Shown: in pieces, positions 1 through 11,918 of the stretch
Numbering within the stretch: the stretch's first letter is position 1
Layout: each line of letters opens with the position of its first letter
Assembly: GCF_016808335.1 (NCBI RefSeq)
Contig: NC_053139.1
Coordinates: 17,316,782-17,380,781, forward strand
DNA length: 64,000 nucleotides
Source: Panicum virgatum
Taxonomy: Eukaryota > Streptophyta > Magnoliopsida > Poales > Poaceae
Direction: 5' to 3'
Notes under the pieces: generated by a model
Databases searched by the model: none
What the model was told of the DNA's origin: nothing
What the model saw: only the letters and a program-made list of their open reading frames with translations
Translations under genes and position numbers: made by a program

Positions 1-621
1 CCAAGAGAACATCACGCTCCTCAATTAGACCCTCCAGTTGGCCAACATGGGCATCAAGATCCCTGATCTGCTCATTCTTATCAATCACTATCTCATGGCT
101 GGTCCGTGCAGAAGCAATGATCTGTGCCATAGCCTTGGCTTGTAAGGTCTGCAAGCGGTAGAGTGCATTCATACACTTCACTGACATAGAGATAGTCTCT
201 GCAGCTCTGTTCTGCTGAAGGTACCCAGTGTGTCCGACCCAACTAAGCCAGTTAGGGTCATTGGGCTGCTCTGCTGGGAAGAGGCCAATAGGAGCTAGTG
301 TGACCGCTGCATAATTCTTCTCACAAAACTTGTTGAGTGCTGTCATGGCTGCAACTTCCCAAGTGTCAACCAGACGATGCCCATCTACTCCAGCTCCAAG
401 GAAGCCCAGTGAGTGGGGAAAGGGTGGGGAGCATGAGTCATGCGCACTCGATAGCGCGCAACCCCCATCTCATGGAACTCCTCGCCCACATAGCGCGGGG
501 GACTGGGATATCCAGCATCACGCATCACTTCCCAAAGAATGGAGGGAAAACCCTGCCAGTGTGTGCACTCGGAGTGTACACGCCCATCCTCATCAAACAC
601 CAGGAGAGCAGGGGCAGCCAT
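1..621 (-). pseudogene. Uncharacterised ORF in the minus-strand retrotransposon
   Basis: A minus-strand frame starts MAAPALLVFDEDGR at 621 and stays open to about 385. Coding-like sequence then continues in another frame to the window edge (LVDTWEVAAM, PIGLFPAEQPNDPNWLSW, then a Gln/Glu-rich, probably coiled-coil stretch), so there is a frameshift near 395-410. It resembles in style the grass retrotransposon-associated hypothetical proteins with a compact N-terminal domain and a coiled coil. I cannot assign a function. No zinc knuckle, protease or RT motif is present. It lies on the same strand as the LTR and primer-binding site, so it reads as an element-encoded gene rather than an unrelated host exon. 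The 3' end is outside the window. Confidence 0.45.
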
Positions 622-1502
622 ATGTACAAAAGATGTACACAAGTGAGTGATGGTTGAAACAGATTTTGGGTAGTGCACGAAAACAAGTATAACTGAAAGC
701 ACGAAGCTCTAAAAATTCTCAAAATTTACAGGAGCATTCCTTAGGTTCTTAGGAACAACTTTGCTAATCAACTCAAGAGCTAGATCAGAGCCTAAGAAGG
801 TCTTATCCCTATAGTTTTGCTTTGCTGTCAGCCCAGAATTTTCAGTGACCAGAGTGCTGGTAAACTGAGTGCTGAGGACAAACTACTGAGCCTAAAATCA
901 CCAAATTTTTACAGAAGCTTGGTGAGTAAATTTGGAACAAGTTTTGTGTTGAACACATCTGCAGAAAACATCTACAGTAAGGCCTAAAAATTTGTGCAAC
1001 CCAAGTGCTCAAAGCTGACAGAAAAACAGGGTGTCAATGTTTCTAGGGTACCCCACTGTATACTAGTCGAAATTTTTTCAAATTTTAACAGCAGCAAGTA
1101 GGCAAGTTTTGGAGCAAAATTATCCACTGGCACTTCTACAGCTAGAGCCATCTACCATGTCAAATAATTTCATCTTCCAGGATATAGTAGAAAGGACAGA
1201 TTTCTAGATAGACCTTAATTGAGAGAAGATAAACCGTGCTTACGGGGTTAGCAACGGTGGCATGGCACAATTTACGTCTCTCCTTATATATATATTTCTA
1301 GCCGAGTTCTAACCGTGCTTAACTTACGTAATCGCGGTTAGTGTACCTGCAGAAAATTGACAGATATATTCATTGACCTTTCATGCCAGCACACATGAAA
1401 GCATCCCCATACATTACCGCTCACTATAGAAGCAGCATCCATGCGTCCAACACTGCATGGACAGTGCTCATACGCTACCGAGGTGACGTATTCACGGTTT
1501 CT
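622..1502. other. Retrotransposon leader, no gene
   Basis: AT-rich sequence between the ORF and the duplicated hairpin module. I see no convincing coding exon. It is interpreted as untranslated leader or intron of the minus-strand element. Confidence 0.4.
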
Positions 1503-1758
1503 TTTACTCCCAATATAATCGACTGATGGTCGGTATATTGGCAGCAGCTCAAGTAGGCCACTGCTTGAGCGCAGCGTTCGGTTCGCATCACCGACGGGAA
1601 GGTCAAACTCTCTCAGTTGACTGAGTATACTTTACTCCCAATATAGCCAACTAATAGTTGGTATATTGGCAGCACCTCAAGTAAGCCACTGCTTGAGGGC
1701 AGTGTTCGGCTCGCATCACCGACGGGAAGGTCAGACTCCCTCAGCTGACTGAGGATCC
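1503..1758. repeat. 128-bp tandem duplication with conserved hairpins
   Basis: Two adjacent 128-bp copies start at 1503 and 1631. Each contains a long inverted repeat (1510-1541; 1638-1669, outer arms CCAATATA/TATATTGG). Each also has a 7-bp stem (GCTCAAG/CTTGAGC at 1547-1570; CCTCAAG/CTTGAGG at 1675-1698) and a CTCAG/CTGAG stem. The differences between copies largely preserve pairing. The block lies in the leader of the minus-strand retrotransposon, between the primer-binding site and the ORF. Confidence 0.85.
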
Positions 1759-2020
1759 TTACCGTCTTACCTTAGCGTAGGTGCGTCGTTACATAATGTA
1801 AATACTGAATTTAAAGTACAGAAAGAAACGTGCTGGAAGTCAGTCATAAATAAACCATAAGTTAATTAGCCACCTAGCAACTCCCATAATTCTCCCTAGG
1901 GCTTTACGTACTATGCACGATCCTTAGCGAACCAACGTATTTTCCAAACGCGACTTTGTGGCTAAGTTTTAAGGAAGACTTTTGAAATCTAGTCGTACTC
2001 CCGGGTGTGCGCTTTGTTCG

Positions 2021-2032
2021 GCTCTGATACCA
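2021..2032 (-). other. Primer-binding site (initiator Met-tRNA)
   Basis: The minus strand reads TGGTATCAGAGC, the standard plant LTR-retrotransposon primer-binding site, two bases downstream of the LTR end. It fixes the orientation of the element as minus. Confidence 0.78.
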
Positions 2033-2034
2033 GC

Positions 2035-5000
2035 TGTGGCAGTACCGCCCCAATTAATCCGGCTCAAGTGCGCTAACCATCATCTTAAAGATAATCCCGG
2101 CTAACCCGCACTTAAAACGGAGTAATTTGGCAGTGCTGTCGGGTAAAGTCCCGAAGAATCCACCTGAGCGTCGATCGAACCCAAAGCTTACATGCAACCC
2201 ACACGAAGGTGAGTCCAGAGAGTACAACATTTCGCAGATACATTACATGATAGAGTCTTAACTTAATTATTACAAACCAGTTTTGAAATCTCCGAAAGGT
2301 ACTTGAAGTTCGAATTGAAAGTAGTTCAGAGTTCACTACAGCGGAAATAAACGAATTCTAAACGACGATACATGATGTCATGATGAAGCCCGTACATGAC
2401 ATCACTCGGCATTGCCATCGTTGGCCGGAGTCGTATCCCACTCCACCAACCAACCAGGAGGTAAAACACACGGCCAAGTCAAACTAGCTATCTGATCTTC
2501 AAAAGTATCATTTGAAAACAAAGTGGAGCCACAAGAAAGGCTGAGTATACTAATACTCAACAAGACTTACCCGACTAGGATATAACTAACCCTCTAACTA
2601 GACATGCAAGGCTTTTGGCTTGAGAGGTTCGTCTTTGCCGAAAAGCAATAAGTCCTTATTTTCCGATTTTAGCTTTCAAGTGCTATTATGATTAACTATT
2701 CTACATTAGCATCTATCCTAAAGCATACATGGTGGAAAGCAATTATTTTTCATCATGCAACCATATTTCTCATCATCATTGTTCCACTTCTTACTCTATG
2801 TGGCAAAAGGGTTAAGCAGTCTCAAATCCGTGAGAGACGGACGATTCGAATCGAATTTGTTAACCTGGCCAGGCAGACCTAAACACACGCATGGGGAATG
2901 CAATCACCCACGCGACTTTTCCCCTTTTTCCCCGGGCATGAAACAGGCCCACCGCCCTAGGGTGCCCTGCACCCGTGCGTGACCATAGACCAGACAGTGG
3001 GGAGTATATTCCACGGCCGGTTCCATCAGGTACTTAAGCTTACCGATTACCATATTCTCGGCATGTGGTTAGTACGTTCAAACGCTTAACCACCACTACC
3101 ACACACCGCGGCCTTATCCATTTTGACTAAACAGACGGGGTATCACAAGTACAACAACCCCGCCCGTAAACCTTATATTGCAGTGTGTAGTAAGCATTCA
3201 ACTCCTATGAGCTCGCGAGTGACAGGAAATCACTCGACTTCTACCGAACCATTAGCATAGCCAACTAGCGACCTACACATACTAGTGTTCAAGCATAGGT
3301 ACCTAGGATCATGCAACTAAGGTTCCAAACAATTCCTGCAACTTAAATGCACAATAAACAGGAATACAATTAGTTGCATAAATTAAAATAGGTAGGACAT
3401 GCTCCGGGGCTTGCCTTCCTGAGCAGAGCTAGCCTTGGGCTCTTCTGATCTCGGGTTCAGGTCTTCAGTGGCTTCAGTTAGATTCACTTGAGCTTCACAT
3501 TGCTCACTCTCGGACTCCGGCACCAACTCGTACGTACCGTCAGGGAGAGTAGTCGAATCTATATGAAATGCATATGCGTGAGTTATTTTAGTGATACGAT
3601 TTAATCAATTCTTCACTAAAGAGTTGTAATCCAACACAAACTCAAGATGATTTGCAAAGGATTATGTTACATCATTTTGGACAATCCTTTATAGAGTAAT
3701 AATCATTATAACTGACTCCACAAAGTAACTAGGGTGGATTGTACCTTTTATCCTTATGCAGCAAAAGAAAGGATTTTTCTCATTTATTACTAGGTTACGC
3801 ATGTCCTTATCACAAATAATGTTAAACAGAGATTCTGGCTTTGAAATTTTTATGCAAGATACACCTCTGAGTAAATTGCCTACTGTGAAATTTTTAGCCT
3901 ATTTCATGCAGCCCATTGACAATGAAAAATAAAATAACCAGCTACTGCTAGAAGCAAAAATGAATTTTACAGGTCAAACTATGCAAGTACTGGTAATGAA
4001 ATTTTAACTGAGTGTTTTCTACCTAAAGATGAGCCTGCCACAAATTTTTCACAATTAAACAAGCATTGTACAGGGTATGAAAAATAGTACAAAGTATTGC
4101 TGCATGGATCAAAATTAACTTCCACAGACTGTTATAGCAAGTTCCAGAGCCTCATCTTTTACCAGCATGGTTATAAACTAAATTTCATCCCCTAGAAAAA
4201 TTATCAGATTTTTCTATGCAAAGAAACTATTTTTCTTGATTTAGTGTAAATATCTATACTATTAATTAGTTGGACTGGTTCCACCTATTTAAAATTTCTC
4301 AAAATTTTTGTACAGTAACTAAATATCAAGTTAAAGGCATTGTAAAAGTTTGAGCTCAGTAAACCAAGTTAAACAGTATGTAAAAACAAACTAATTTAAA
4401 CAAGGCATAAAACAAGATTTAAATAAACCAATAGCTAGGCATGTCAAAAGTCTATGAAACTTTTACACAAGGTTATACATCTAACATGTACCCCACTGAC
4501 CAAAAATGGCTAACAACTCATGCTTGTAACTTGAGATCTAATATAAAGTACATTTTGTTTGTATTTTAAATGAAGTAAAAACTATTGAGCAGATGAAAAA
4601 GTGTATGTAACAAAAGTTGTAGAACTCTTTCAAAGATTCCAGAACAGTTGAGCTTGCAATTTTCTGATTTTTCTACGATTTTTAAACGAATTTACAAGTT
4701 TGCTGTTTTTCAAAACAAAAGAAAAAGGAAATGGAAACTTGCATCTAGGCCCCTGGAACTTTGTTTTCTTTTAACCCGTGGTCCCTGGACGGGTCTTGGA
4801 ACAGAGGAGGGCCCGGCGGCGCTTTTCCCGGCGAGGAGGGTCACCGGGGGTGGGGGCCCGTAGGGGAAGAGCAAGAGGACGTCGGCGCGCACCTATTGGC
4901 GGTCTCGGGTTGGGCCGGGACGGCCTGTGGCGGCGGCGCCGCGGAAGGGGGCGAGCTCGGTTTGGGGTGGAGTGGAGAGGGGAGGATCGGGAACGCGAGG

Positions 5001-5883
5001 TGGCGAGGCAAAATAGGGAGAAGAGGGCTGCAGAGGGGAGCTCGGCAGGGGAGGAGTTAAGGGCGGGCGCACTGGCGTGGGCGGCGGCTTGTCGCGTCGT
5101 CGCCGTCGCGGAGTGCTGGCGCTCGAGCATGGCACAGTGAGGGCAGGCGACCACTCGAGCACGGCGCGGGGTCAACGACGGGGACGGAAGCGGGGTGGCG
5201 TGGCCGGCGACGGGGCAGTAATGGCGAGGGTGCAGTGCGGGCGGGCGGCAGCGAGCGGCGTCCAGGCGCGTGCGCACTCGAGCGGGGGCGTCAGCGGCGC
5301 GGCACCGCGAGGCAGCAGGGCAGCGCGCGGGGGCAGGCAGCGGAGCAGCGCGGCAGCGAGCGCACGCGCGGCGTGCTTGACTGCCTGCGCGCGCAGAGAG
5401 GGGAGAGTCAGCGAGGGAGAGAGAGAAAGGAGAGAGAAAGAGGACTGGAGAGAGAAAAGAAAATGTCAACGATTTGACTTGGTCCAAACTCAAGATTTGC
5501 AATTGAAACTCGAAAAATTTTGAACACGAAAGTTGTTCAAAATTAAATTTCCTACAACTTTCCTTTTAGGCAAAACTTCGTTTGAGCAATGATTTGAAAG
5601 TTAAAATTTGAATTCAAGTTTAAATGAACCCACTGTTTTTCGGGGTTTTTTCTCCAAATTTCATGTTGTAACTTGAAAAACTTTGAACGCGAAAGTTGTT
5701 TATCTTGTCAAACTCCACGACTTTTGTGTTGGGCAAAAGTTCATTTGAGCGAACATGCGAGAGTTGACTTTTTGGTTTATCCAAACAGAAATTCAGCTTT
5801 TACGTGATCACCAAAACAGGGTTTACTGTGTCTTTTGATGTTAATGGCATGTTTAAACAGTGCTAAACACCGAAGGTGTTACA
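2035..5883 (-). repeat. 5' LTR of the minus-strand retrotransposon
   Basis: The 3849 bp block lies between TGTAACACC (minus-strand start, 5883) and the CA dinucleotide next to the primer-binding site (2035). About 4770-5500 is GC-rich and bordered by a pyrimidine-rich tract on the minus strand, like a promoter and 5' leader. The rest is AT-rich. Long frames at 4771-5502 (both strands) are low-complexity by-products of GC richness. The second LTR lies outside the window, so these ends rest on terminal motifs only. Confidence 0.58.
3415..3558 (-). other. Exon-like acidic module inside the LTR
   Basis: On the minus strand a 144-nt open stretch begins after an acceptor-like CATATAG at 3559 and ends at GGAAG|GCAAG, a GC-type donor match (GC at 3414-3413). 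Its length is a multiple of three. With a 2-nt start and 1-nt end phase it is free of stops and encodes a Glu/Ser/Thr-rich peptide. Modules of the same phase and ending occur at 37095-37169 and 63896-63985. Splicing is inferred, not shown. Confidence 0.45.
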
Positions 5884-6280
5884 ACCGCCGTCAGGCCGCT
5901 CTACGCCGATGCGCTCCAGCATGGGTGAGCGTGCGCGCCGGCAAGCCGCTTCCTCTGCTCAGTGGCCGCCGCTTCCTCCGCTCAGTGGCCGCCGCCGCTC
6001 TGCAAGGAAAGAGAAAGGGAGAGCGAGAAAGTGAGTTAGGGTTTCGGGAGGAAACCGGTGTCGCGGTTTTTGATCCGCCGAAACGGCCGGACAGCTGTCG
6101 GATCAGAATCTGACGGCCAGAGGTGTCCGGGTGGCTCTCGGACTAGATTCGGCCCAGGCGGGGTTCGCGAACGGGCCAAATTCCCAGCCCAGGCCCAGGT
6201 TGCGGCCTGGGCGCGGGGAGCTCGTCGCGCGCAAGCAGGCCGCGGGCTACTTTCCTTACCGGGCTGAAAAGCACAGTGAA
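5884..6280. other. GC-rich unassigned stretch
   Basis: About 400 bp of GC-rich sequence next to the retrotransposon LTR start. It contains a short repeated GCTCAGTGGCCGCCG and a GTTAGGGTTTCGGG leader-like stretch. Short frames exist but none is recognisable. It may be decayed 5' UTR or LTR of the Copia element that follows. Confidence 0.3.
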
Positions 6281-8639
6281 TGAAAGTTTTATGTTTTCTA
6301 TTTTTCCAGAGGCATATTTGAATGTTTTTTTATGTTTTTGATCATAGTTTGGTCTCCATTCAATTTTGCACCAATGTGTATATTGTTTAGGAGAATAAAA
6401 GTGTACAGTAATGCTTCTGAATATAGAATTTTACATGTTTCCATTGCAAAGTTTTAAAGTTGTTGCTCTTAATTTTAATTCAAACCAACGGGAGAATTAT
6501 TTTTAAGAGCATGATTAAAGAACTTATTTTGGGTAAGTTTTTGTACAGTTTTATCTCTATTCGATTTTGAACCAACGGAATAAATTGTTTAGAGAGAAAA
6601 TGAGTATAAAGATATTGGTTCAAAGTTAAATTATGGTATTGTTATTTTCTAACCAACATTGATGATAGCAATATTATAATTTTATTATGAGTTTAAGTTT
6701 AAGGTTAAATCTCTGAGAAATTCTGCATCAAGTGATCAATTTTTTCAGAGAATAAAGAAAGACAAAGAAATGTTTCTGAAAGAAAGAAATATTTTCCGCT
6801 GCAATAAAGAAAGATAAGATGAGTTTCTCCTTGTGGGTAAAAGCCACATTTAAAGTCCAAGAAAGATTGATTTTTGGCATTATTCTGCCATTTTAAGTGT
6901 CAAGTTTAGCATTAGTTTGCTCTTAAAGAAAAAAAATTAAAGTTAATTATGATGTTGTCATTTTCTGACCAAAGTTGATGATCGCAATATTATAATTTTA
7001 TCCTAGTCATTAGTTCTATTTCTGCCCAACGGTGATATAGAATTAAAAGTACAAGAAAGTTGTATGTTTTCATTTTGACCAACGTTAAATTAAGACATAC
7101 AATTCTTCCCAGCAGAGAGAAATCAACAAATAAAAGTTCATTTCGATCAACGCTACAGACAAAGTTTTGAGCTTACTCAGCTGCATTGTTGAGGTTAAGA
7201 AAGAAAAGAGCTTGCGTCATTTTAACCTTTTGGTTGATATGGAAAAGAGATGCAACCACTCTGAAAGTTTTTCATGATATTGTAATTTGTTAAATTTTCT
7301 GATTAAATTGGAACCAATGGGAAGATTTAATCAGAAAATAAAGTATATGTGCATGTTTTAGTCATGTTGAAATAAGTAAGACGCACGTTCATTTTTACCA
7401 ACATTAAATTAAACATGGGTGTTACAATAGTTTTCGGATTTATTTTTGAAATTAATGTATTGATTGTTAACCAATGTGTTTAACGTTTAATACCGCATGT
7501 TGAAAAAGTTTTTGGCGCTTGTGCCATGCATATCCTACATGGCAGGGGAAGTTTGTGATAACTCATATGCGACTTGAGTATCACATAAAAGAGATAAAGT
7601 TTGGGGGAGCTTTTATGCTATCCCAGCAATATCCATGTACTTCAATAGTGTTATGTTGGACAATGACTTAGAAAGAGTCGAAGGACAAAAAAAAGTTGCA
7701 TATGAACCAAAAGTCAAGGTTGCAAGCATGACTTGCAAAAGTATAGCAATATGAAGAACTCTGATGAGTTCTTGAAAGTGTAACAATATGAAAAACTCTG
7801 ATGAGCTCTTGGAATGGAACGAGGAAATGGTACTCCCATTGTTTTGCATGACTTGATCATGTGAATAAACCAATTAATGGAAGGCTCCTCGTTCACAAGT
7901 GTTAAAAATAGTTTTGAAATTATGGCAGTGAAGTTTGTGCCATATTTCGAATGGGAGAAAGTTTAGAAAGATAAGAAAGATTAAGATTTAGAAAGAAATT
8001 CTCCTCAAAGTTAAGTATGATGCTTTTTAAAGCAAGAATGATCTATTAAAGAAAAATATGACCGAAAAGGGAGTACAACGGTCATAACATTGATACCCCA
8101 ACCATAAAGACAAGCAAATTCCTAGAGTTTTTCAGCTCCAAATAGGAAGAAAAGATAGTTGAGCCTCAAAGCAACCGAAAAGAAAAAGGTGGTGCTTAAA
8201 GCACCCAATGAGGCTTGTAAAGACTAAACCCAAACAAAAGCTTGAAGACATTCCATCTTTTCAATAGATGGGATAATCTGGGAGAGTAAAGTATGTCGAG
8301 AACTAAGGCTTGAAGAGAAGTGGGACCGTATATTCACTCCTATGATTCAAGTACAACAATTATCTCAACATATGTTTCGGCGTTGTATGAACGGCAGAAG
8401 TTGAGATGAGGACAGCTGTTGAGGTAGTCAACACCCGTCGTTAACTCTTCAAAAGAAAAATAAAGTCAAGAAAGCTCTTGTTACTCAGGACTCTATAGTA
8501 TCAATTGCTTTTTGGTAAAGCAGAGAAATAACAACCCCAGATAGAGAACAATATGTCTAGCCATCTATTGTAAAGAATAAGGAATGCAGATAAGTGAAGG
8601 AGTACAAATGAAGGTGATCCCACCTCATTTAGAGAAGCC

Positions 8640-10120
8640 ATAAAAGGCGCTCATTAATCGAAGTGGCAAGAAGCCATGGAAGATGTCATGAGAACTAGAA
8701 GTTCCAAACTTGTTTTGGAACATAGAATAAATTCCTAATGGAACCAAGACAGTATGCTATAATGGGTCTACAAGATTAAAATGTGACTCCAGAAGGAATA
8801 TGGAAAGTACCTAAGCATGACTTGTGGCAAAAGGCTTTATGTAAAGAAAATGATAAGTTATAGTGAGACATTTTATGCAGTCTCTTGAAAGAATTCTTTT
8901 AGAATCATAATGACATTCGTGGCATACTACTTTTAGAATTGCTTCAGATGGATGTTGGAGTAATATCTCCCAATGGAGATTTGTATGAGAAAGTATATAC
9001 ATGACATAACAAAATAGTTTTTGTTGTGGAAAGAATAGAACATTGGGATACCACCTGATGAAATCGGATCATAGAACAGTTGTATCTAAAGTTTTGTGAG
9101 AACAAAGAAAAGTTTTGGGTTTTAACTAAAGGACAATGCAAGATGACAAATTACAAATATGCAAAGTTCAAAGATGGGAAATACCTTTCCCTTAAAGTTC
9201 AAAGAAGAAGGTTATTATGACCTCTAGTTTTGATAAGCAAAATCTCGGTGAAGACCCATTCGCTCTTGGAATGGAAATTCACTAGGATAAGAGAAAAGGG
9301 GTATTAGAACTCTCGCAAAGAGCATACTTAGAAAAGAGTTCTAAAGAAATATAGTATTCATTTGAGTAAGCCTACACCTGTCCTATTGTCAAGGGTAATA
9401 GCTTTGGAATTTTCAGTATTCCAGGAACCGTTATATGATCGATCAAAAGAAAGTGGTTTCATGTGCTTCAGCTGTTGGAAGTAAAATCAGTGCTCAAGAA
9501 AGAATTTACCCTGACATAGCTCAACTATCCGGGATATTTTGGCAGAAGTCCAGTCCAGCAATAGATCACTGAAATGGAGTTAAAGAATATTTTTGCAATT
9601 TTGCAAAGTATTGTTGGCCTCATTCTAAGTAAGAAAGGAACACGTACTCTCAAAAGGTTGTGAGTAAAAACAACTATGTTTTGGCGAGATGTTCAGTGAA
9701 GTCTACAGTAGTAGCTAACACTCGCGCTTGGAGTTTTATTGTGGAAAAGCTCCAAAGCAAAATAGTTATGATATCGTGGGTCATGTGTACCCAAAGTTTA
9801 GCATGATATGAGGCTACAGGACAGGCAAAATGATTGAAGAAACCTTTACCCGGAATGGATAATGGTAGACAACAGCAATATACCATTCGAGTATTTTCTC
9901 TCCTATGGCAACATGTCAAGTGTGCTGCCAAACACATTGACACTGAGTTATATGTTGCAAAGGAGAAAATCTAGAATCATGTGATAGCATTGAGCACCTA
10001 AGTATCCAGCAAGTACTTGCGGATCCGCTTACCAAAAGCCTACCACCCAAGTCGACATGGGTTTTACGGGAGGCATATGATTTCTGGATTACTAAGGGCC
10101 CAAAGAAAGGTTGAAGTCTT
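8640..10120 (+). pseudogene. Copia pol remnant (RT-RNase H)
   Basis: Fragments readable in changing frames match the Copia RT order. WQEAMEDVM comes first, then QWVYKIK, then an RT core fragment NSFRIIM, and then YAKFKDGKY before the catalytic region. The C-terminal end reads EHLSIQQVLADPLTKSLPP near 9990-10045, the typical RNase H tail just before the polypurine tract. Dozens of stops and indels separate these pieces, so nothing is translatable. I assign the superfamily with fair confidence but not the clade. Confidence 0.6.
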
Positions 10121-10292
10121 GTTTCAATACAGAAAGGTGCATTGTGGCTGTTAATCTGACGGTAACTGATAACTGTCATGACGAGGCACGCCCTACGCAC
10201 TGATCTACAATGAGACGAGGACCAAGAGCAAAGCAAGTAAAGAGAAAGTAAGGAATTAAGTTTAAAGTATAGGGTGAGATCAAGGGGGAGAA

Positions 10293-10550
10293 TGTAAGGT
10301 TGATCTCATCTGACCCAGTCTAACGACTAAGTCAGACCCCTCTCACACGCGCCCTGATCGGGGGCGCTCTTGCCTTTCGCTAGCAAGTGGACCCCCCTTC
10401 GCGCAGCGCCAATATAAAAGTAAAAGGGTGACGAGGGGACACGAGTACCAAAGTTCACCGTGCCTCAGTTTCCCTAAGAACCCTAGACTCGATCCGATCT
10501 GAGAGAGGGCGCTGAAACGAAGGGAAGGTTCCACACCGCCGCCTCTGCGA
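10293..10550 (+). repeat. Putative 3' LTR start of the decayed Copia
   Basis: TGTAAGGTTGATC follows directly on the polypurine tract CAAGGGGGAGAA. A TATA-like AATATAAAAG lies near 10410 and a GC-rich leader follows, as expected in an LTR. The 3' boundary is not defined because no partner LTR or target duplication was found. Confidence 0.42.
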
Positions 10551-10551
10551 C

Positions 10552-11519
10552 CATGCCACCGGCTCGCCATCGCCACCCTGGCCGCGGCCCTCACCGACCT
10601 CGCCATCGCTATCGCGATGACTCTGCGCCCCGCGTCGCTACCCTAGAGCAGTCCTTCACCAACGAATTAGTGATGACCGGGTCGAGTTTCTCAAGAACCC
10701 GTGAGTAACCCCTCCGCTCTACTGCTAGATGGTCCAAAAGGTTCTGAAAGATATCACAGAGGTCCACATGCCCTACGTGGACATGGAGCCCAGCCGCCGG
10801 CTGGCATATGCCTTTGTCGAGCCAGCTTGTGCCAACCCCGGGCTCTACATCAGGCTTTCCCTCGAGCGCCACGGCTGGCTCCTTCTTCCCACAGCTCCAT
10901 GATGGTGGTGTTGCGTCACGCCTACTTTCGCGAGGCCACCATCTGCCGAGGACCGCTCTTCATGGGTGGACACAGGCTGCATCTTGTCCGCCATGAGGAG
11001 GCGGAGTTCCGGCCGGGTCGTCTGTCCGTACAAGCGCCTGGTGGAGCTGGCGGTGACGAACTTCCCGCCCGAGCACTAGCACGAGGAGGGGATTTGTACC
11101 GCTTTTCAGGTGTTTGGTCAGGTCTGCAGCGTGGCTTGAGCTGCCTCTAGGAGGTCGACGACCGCCGTGACTACGGGATCGCGGACTACTCTATGGAATG
11201 TGTGCTCGTCCTCCTTGACGATGAGCGCAAGGTGACGTTGGCGCTCCTGGTACGCAACCCGAGGGGGGAGATCGCCGGGATCGCACAGCTTCGCGTGGTC
11301 GGTGAGTGGGTGCACCCTTCCGGTGCCCCGCTGCCTGCGGACCACGACTTCTCGGACGGCTCCAGCGACGGGCCTGCTCAGGCCGAGTACACGCCGGGAC
11401 GCTACGTCTCGGGGCCGCCCCGAGATCGAGTGCTCGGTCAGGTGCTCAGCGCTGTGGGTCCAGCGGTGGAAACATGCATCAGGGTACGTGCCGTGCTCTG
11501 GGCACCCCCAACGTCCAGC
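10552..11519 (+). pseudogene. Decayed GC-rich gene, retroelement-associated type
   Basis: A GC-rich plus-strand region has coding character but changing frames. It opens with an Arg/Pro/His-rich start MPPARHRHPGRG at 10552. An intron-like gap follows, then VQKVLKDITEVH at about 10731. Further on come VVLRHAYFREATICRGPLFMG (10901-10970), LVELAVTNFPPEH (11040-11080) and MECVLVLLDDERKVTLALLV from 11193. The spacing resembles grass proteins with a DUF4283-like N-terminal region that are often linked to retroelements; that similarity is from memory and tentative. The last bases before 11519 could be the start of the SDR gene interrupted by the CACTA element, but I could not establish this. Confidence 0.35.
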
Positions 11520-11905
11520 CACTACTAGAAAATGGGCCAAAAATACCACTGCTATTGCAGCCGGTACTGTTGGTACCAATGGTACCGGCTGCAATAGCAG
11601 CTGGTATTTTTGGCCTTGGACCGACCCAGTGGAGGATAATTGGCACCGGGTGGAGGTACAAACCAGTTCCAATACGGCTGTATAGGAACCAGTTTGTACC
11701 ACCACCCGGTGCCAAATGCAGACGCCGGTATAGGCACCGATTGGTGGGACCAACCAGTGCCTATTGTGCTGCAAACGGCACCGGATCCTGCCACGACCCG
11801 GTGCCGGCTGACGCTCGGGCCAAAGGCACCGGCTTGTGCCTTGACCCGGTGCTATTGAATAACATTTAGCACCGGGTCATAGGTACCAACCGGTGCCTTT
11901 TGTCC
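11520..11905. repeat. 5' terminal inverted repeat and subterminal repeats
   Basis: After the CACTAC terminus comes a set of inverted motifs built on ACCGG/CCGGT. They include paired TATTGCAGCCGGTAC and GTACCGGCTGCAATA, and GCACCGGGT/ACCCGGTGC. Such subterminal repeats are the known binding sites for the TNPA-type protein in CACTA elements. Confidence 0.75.
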
Positions 11906-11910
11906 ATGCC

Positions 11911-11918
11911 TATAAATA
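11911..11918 (+). promoter_or_regulatory. TATA box of CACTA transposase gene
   Basis: TATAAATA lies just downstream of the subterminal repeats and about 700 bp before the transposase frame, the usual promoter position in these elements. Confidence 0.5.

Larger units (their letters stand above)
1..5883 (-). mobile_element. LTR retrotransposon (Gypsy-like), 5' part, minus strand
   Basis: Read on the minus strand, this is the 5' end of a long-LTR retrotransposon that continues beyond position 1. The LTR starts TGTAACACC at 5883 and ends ...GCCACA at 2035. It is followed after two bases by TGGTATCAGAGC, the plant primer-binding site for initiator Met-tRNA. A roughly 1.4 kb leader then precedes a minus-strand ORF (621 to 1). 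The LTR length and an exon-like module at 3415-3558 resemble the Tekay-type element at 53511-64000. No gag, protease or RT is visible in the part present, so it may be non-autonomous. The left boundary and target-site duplication cannot be seen. Confidence 0.62.
6281..10550 (+). mobile_element. Heavily decayed Ty1/Copia element
   Basis: AT-rich sequence without long frames. From about 8640 to 10120 it keeps, across many stops and frameshifts, the order of a Copia reverse transcriptase and RNase H (see the pol entry). A polypurine tract CAAGGGGGAGAA at 10281-10292 is followed by TGTAAGG, the likely start of a 3' LTR. 6281-8640 should correspond to gag, protease and integrase but is too decayed to read. 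No 5' LTR is recognised; the minus-strand Gypsy element may have disrupted it. This is one of the oldest insertions here. Confidence 0.55.

Noticed and set aside
4771..5502. 243-aa minus-strand frame and overlapping plus-strand frames
   Set aside because: All frames are open because the LTR block is GC-rich. Composition is Arg/Pro/Ala/Ser-biased with no motif.
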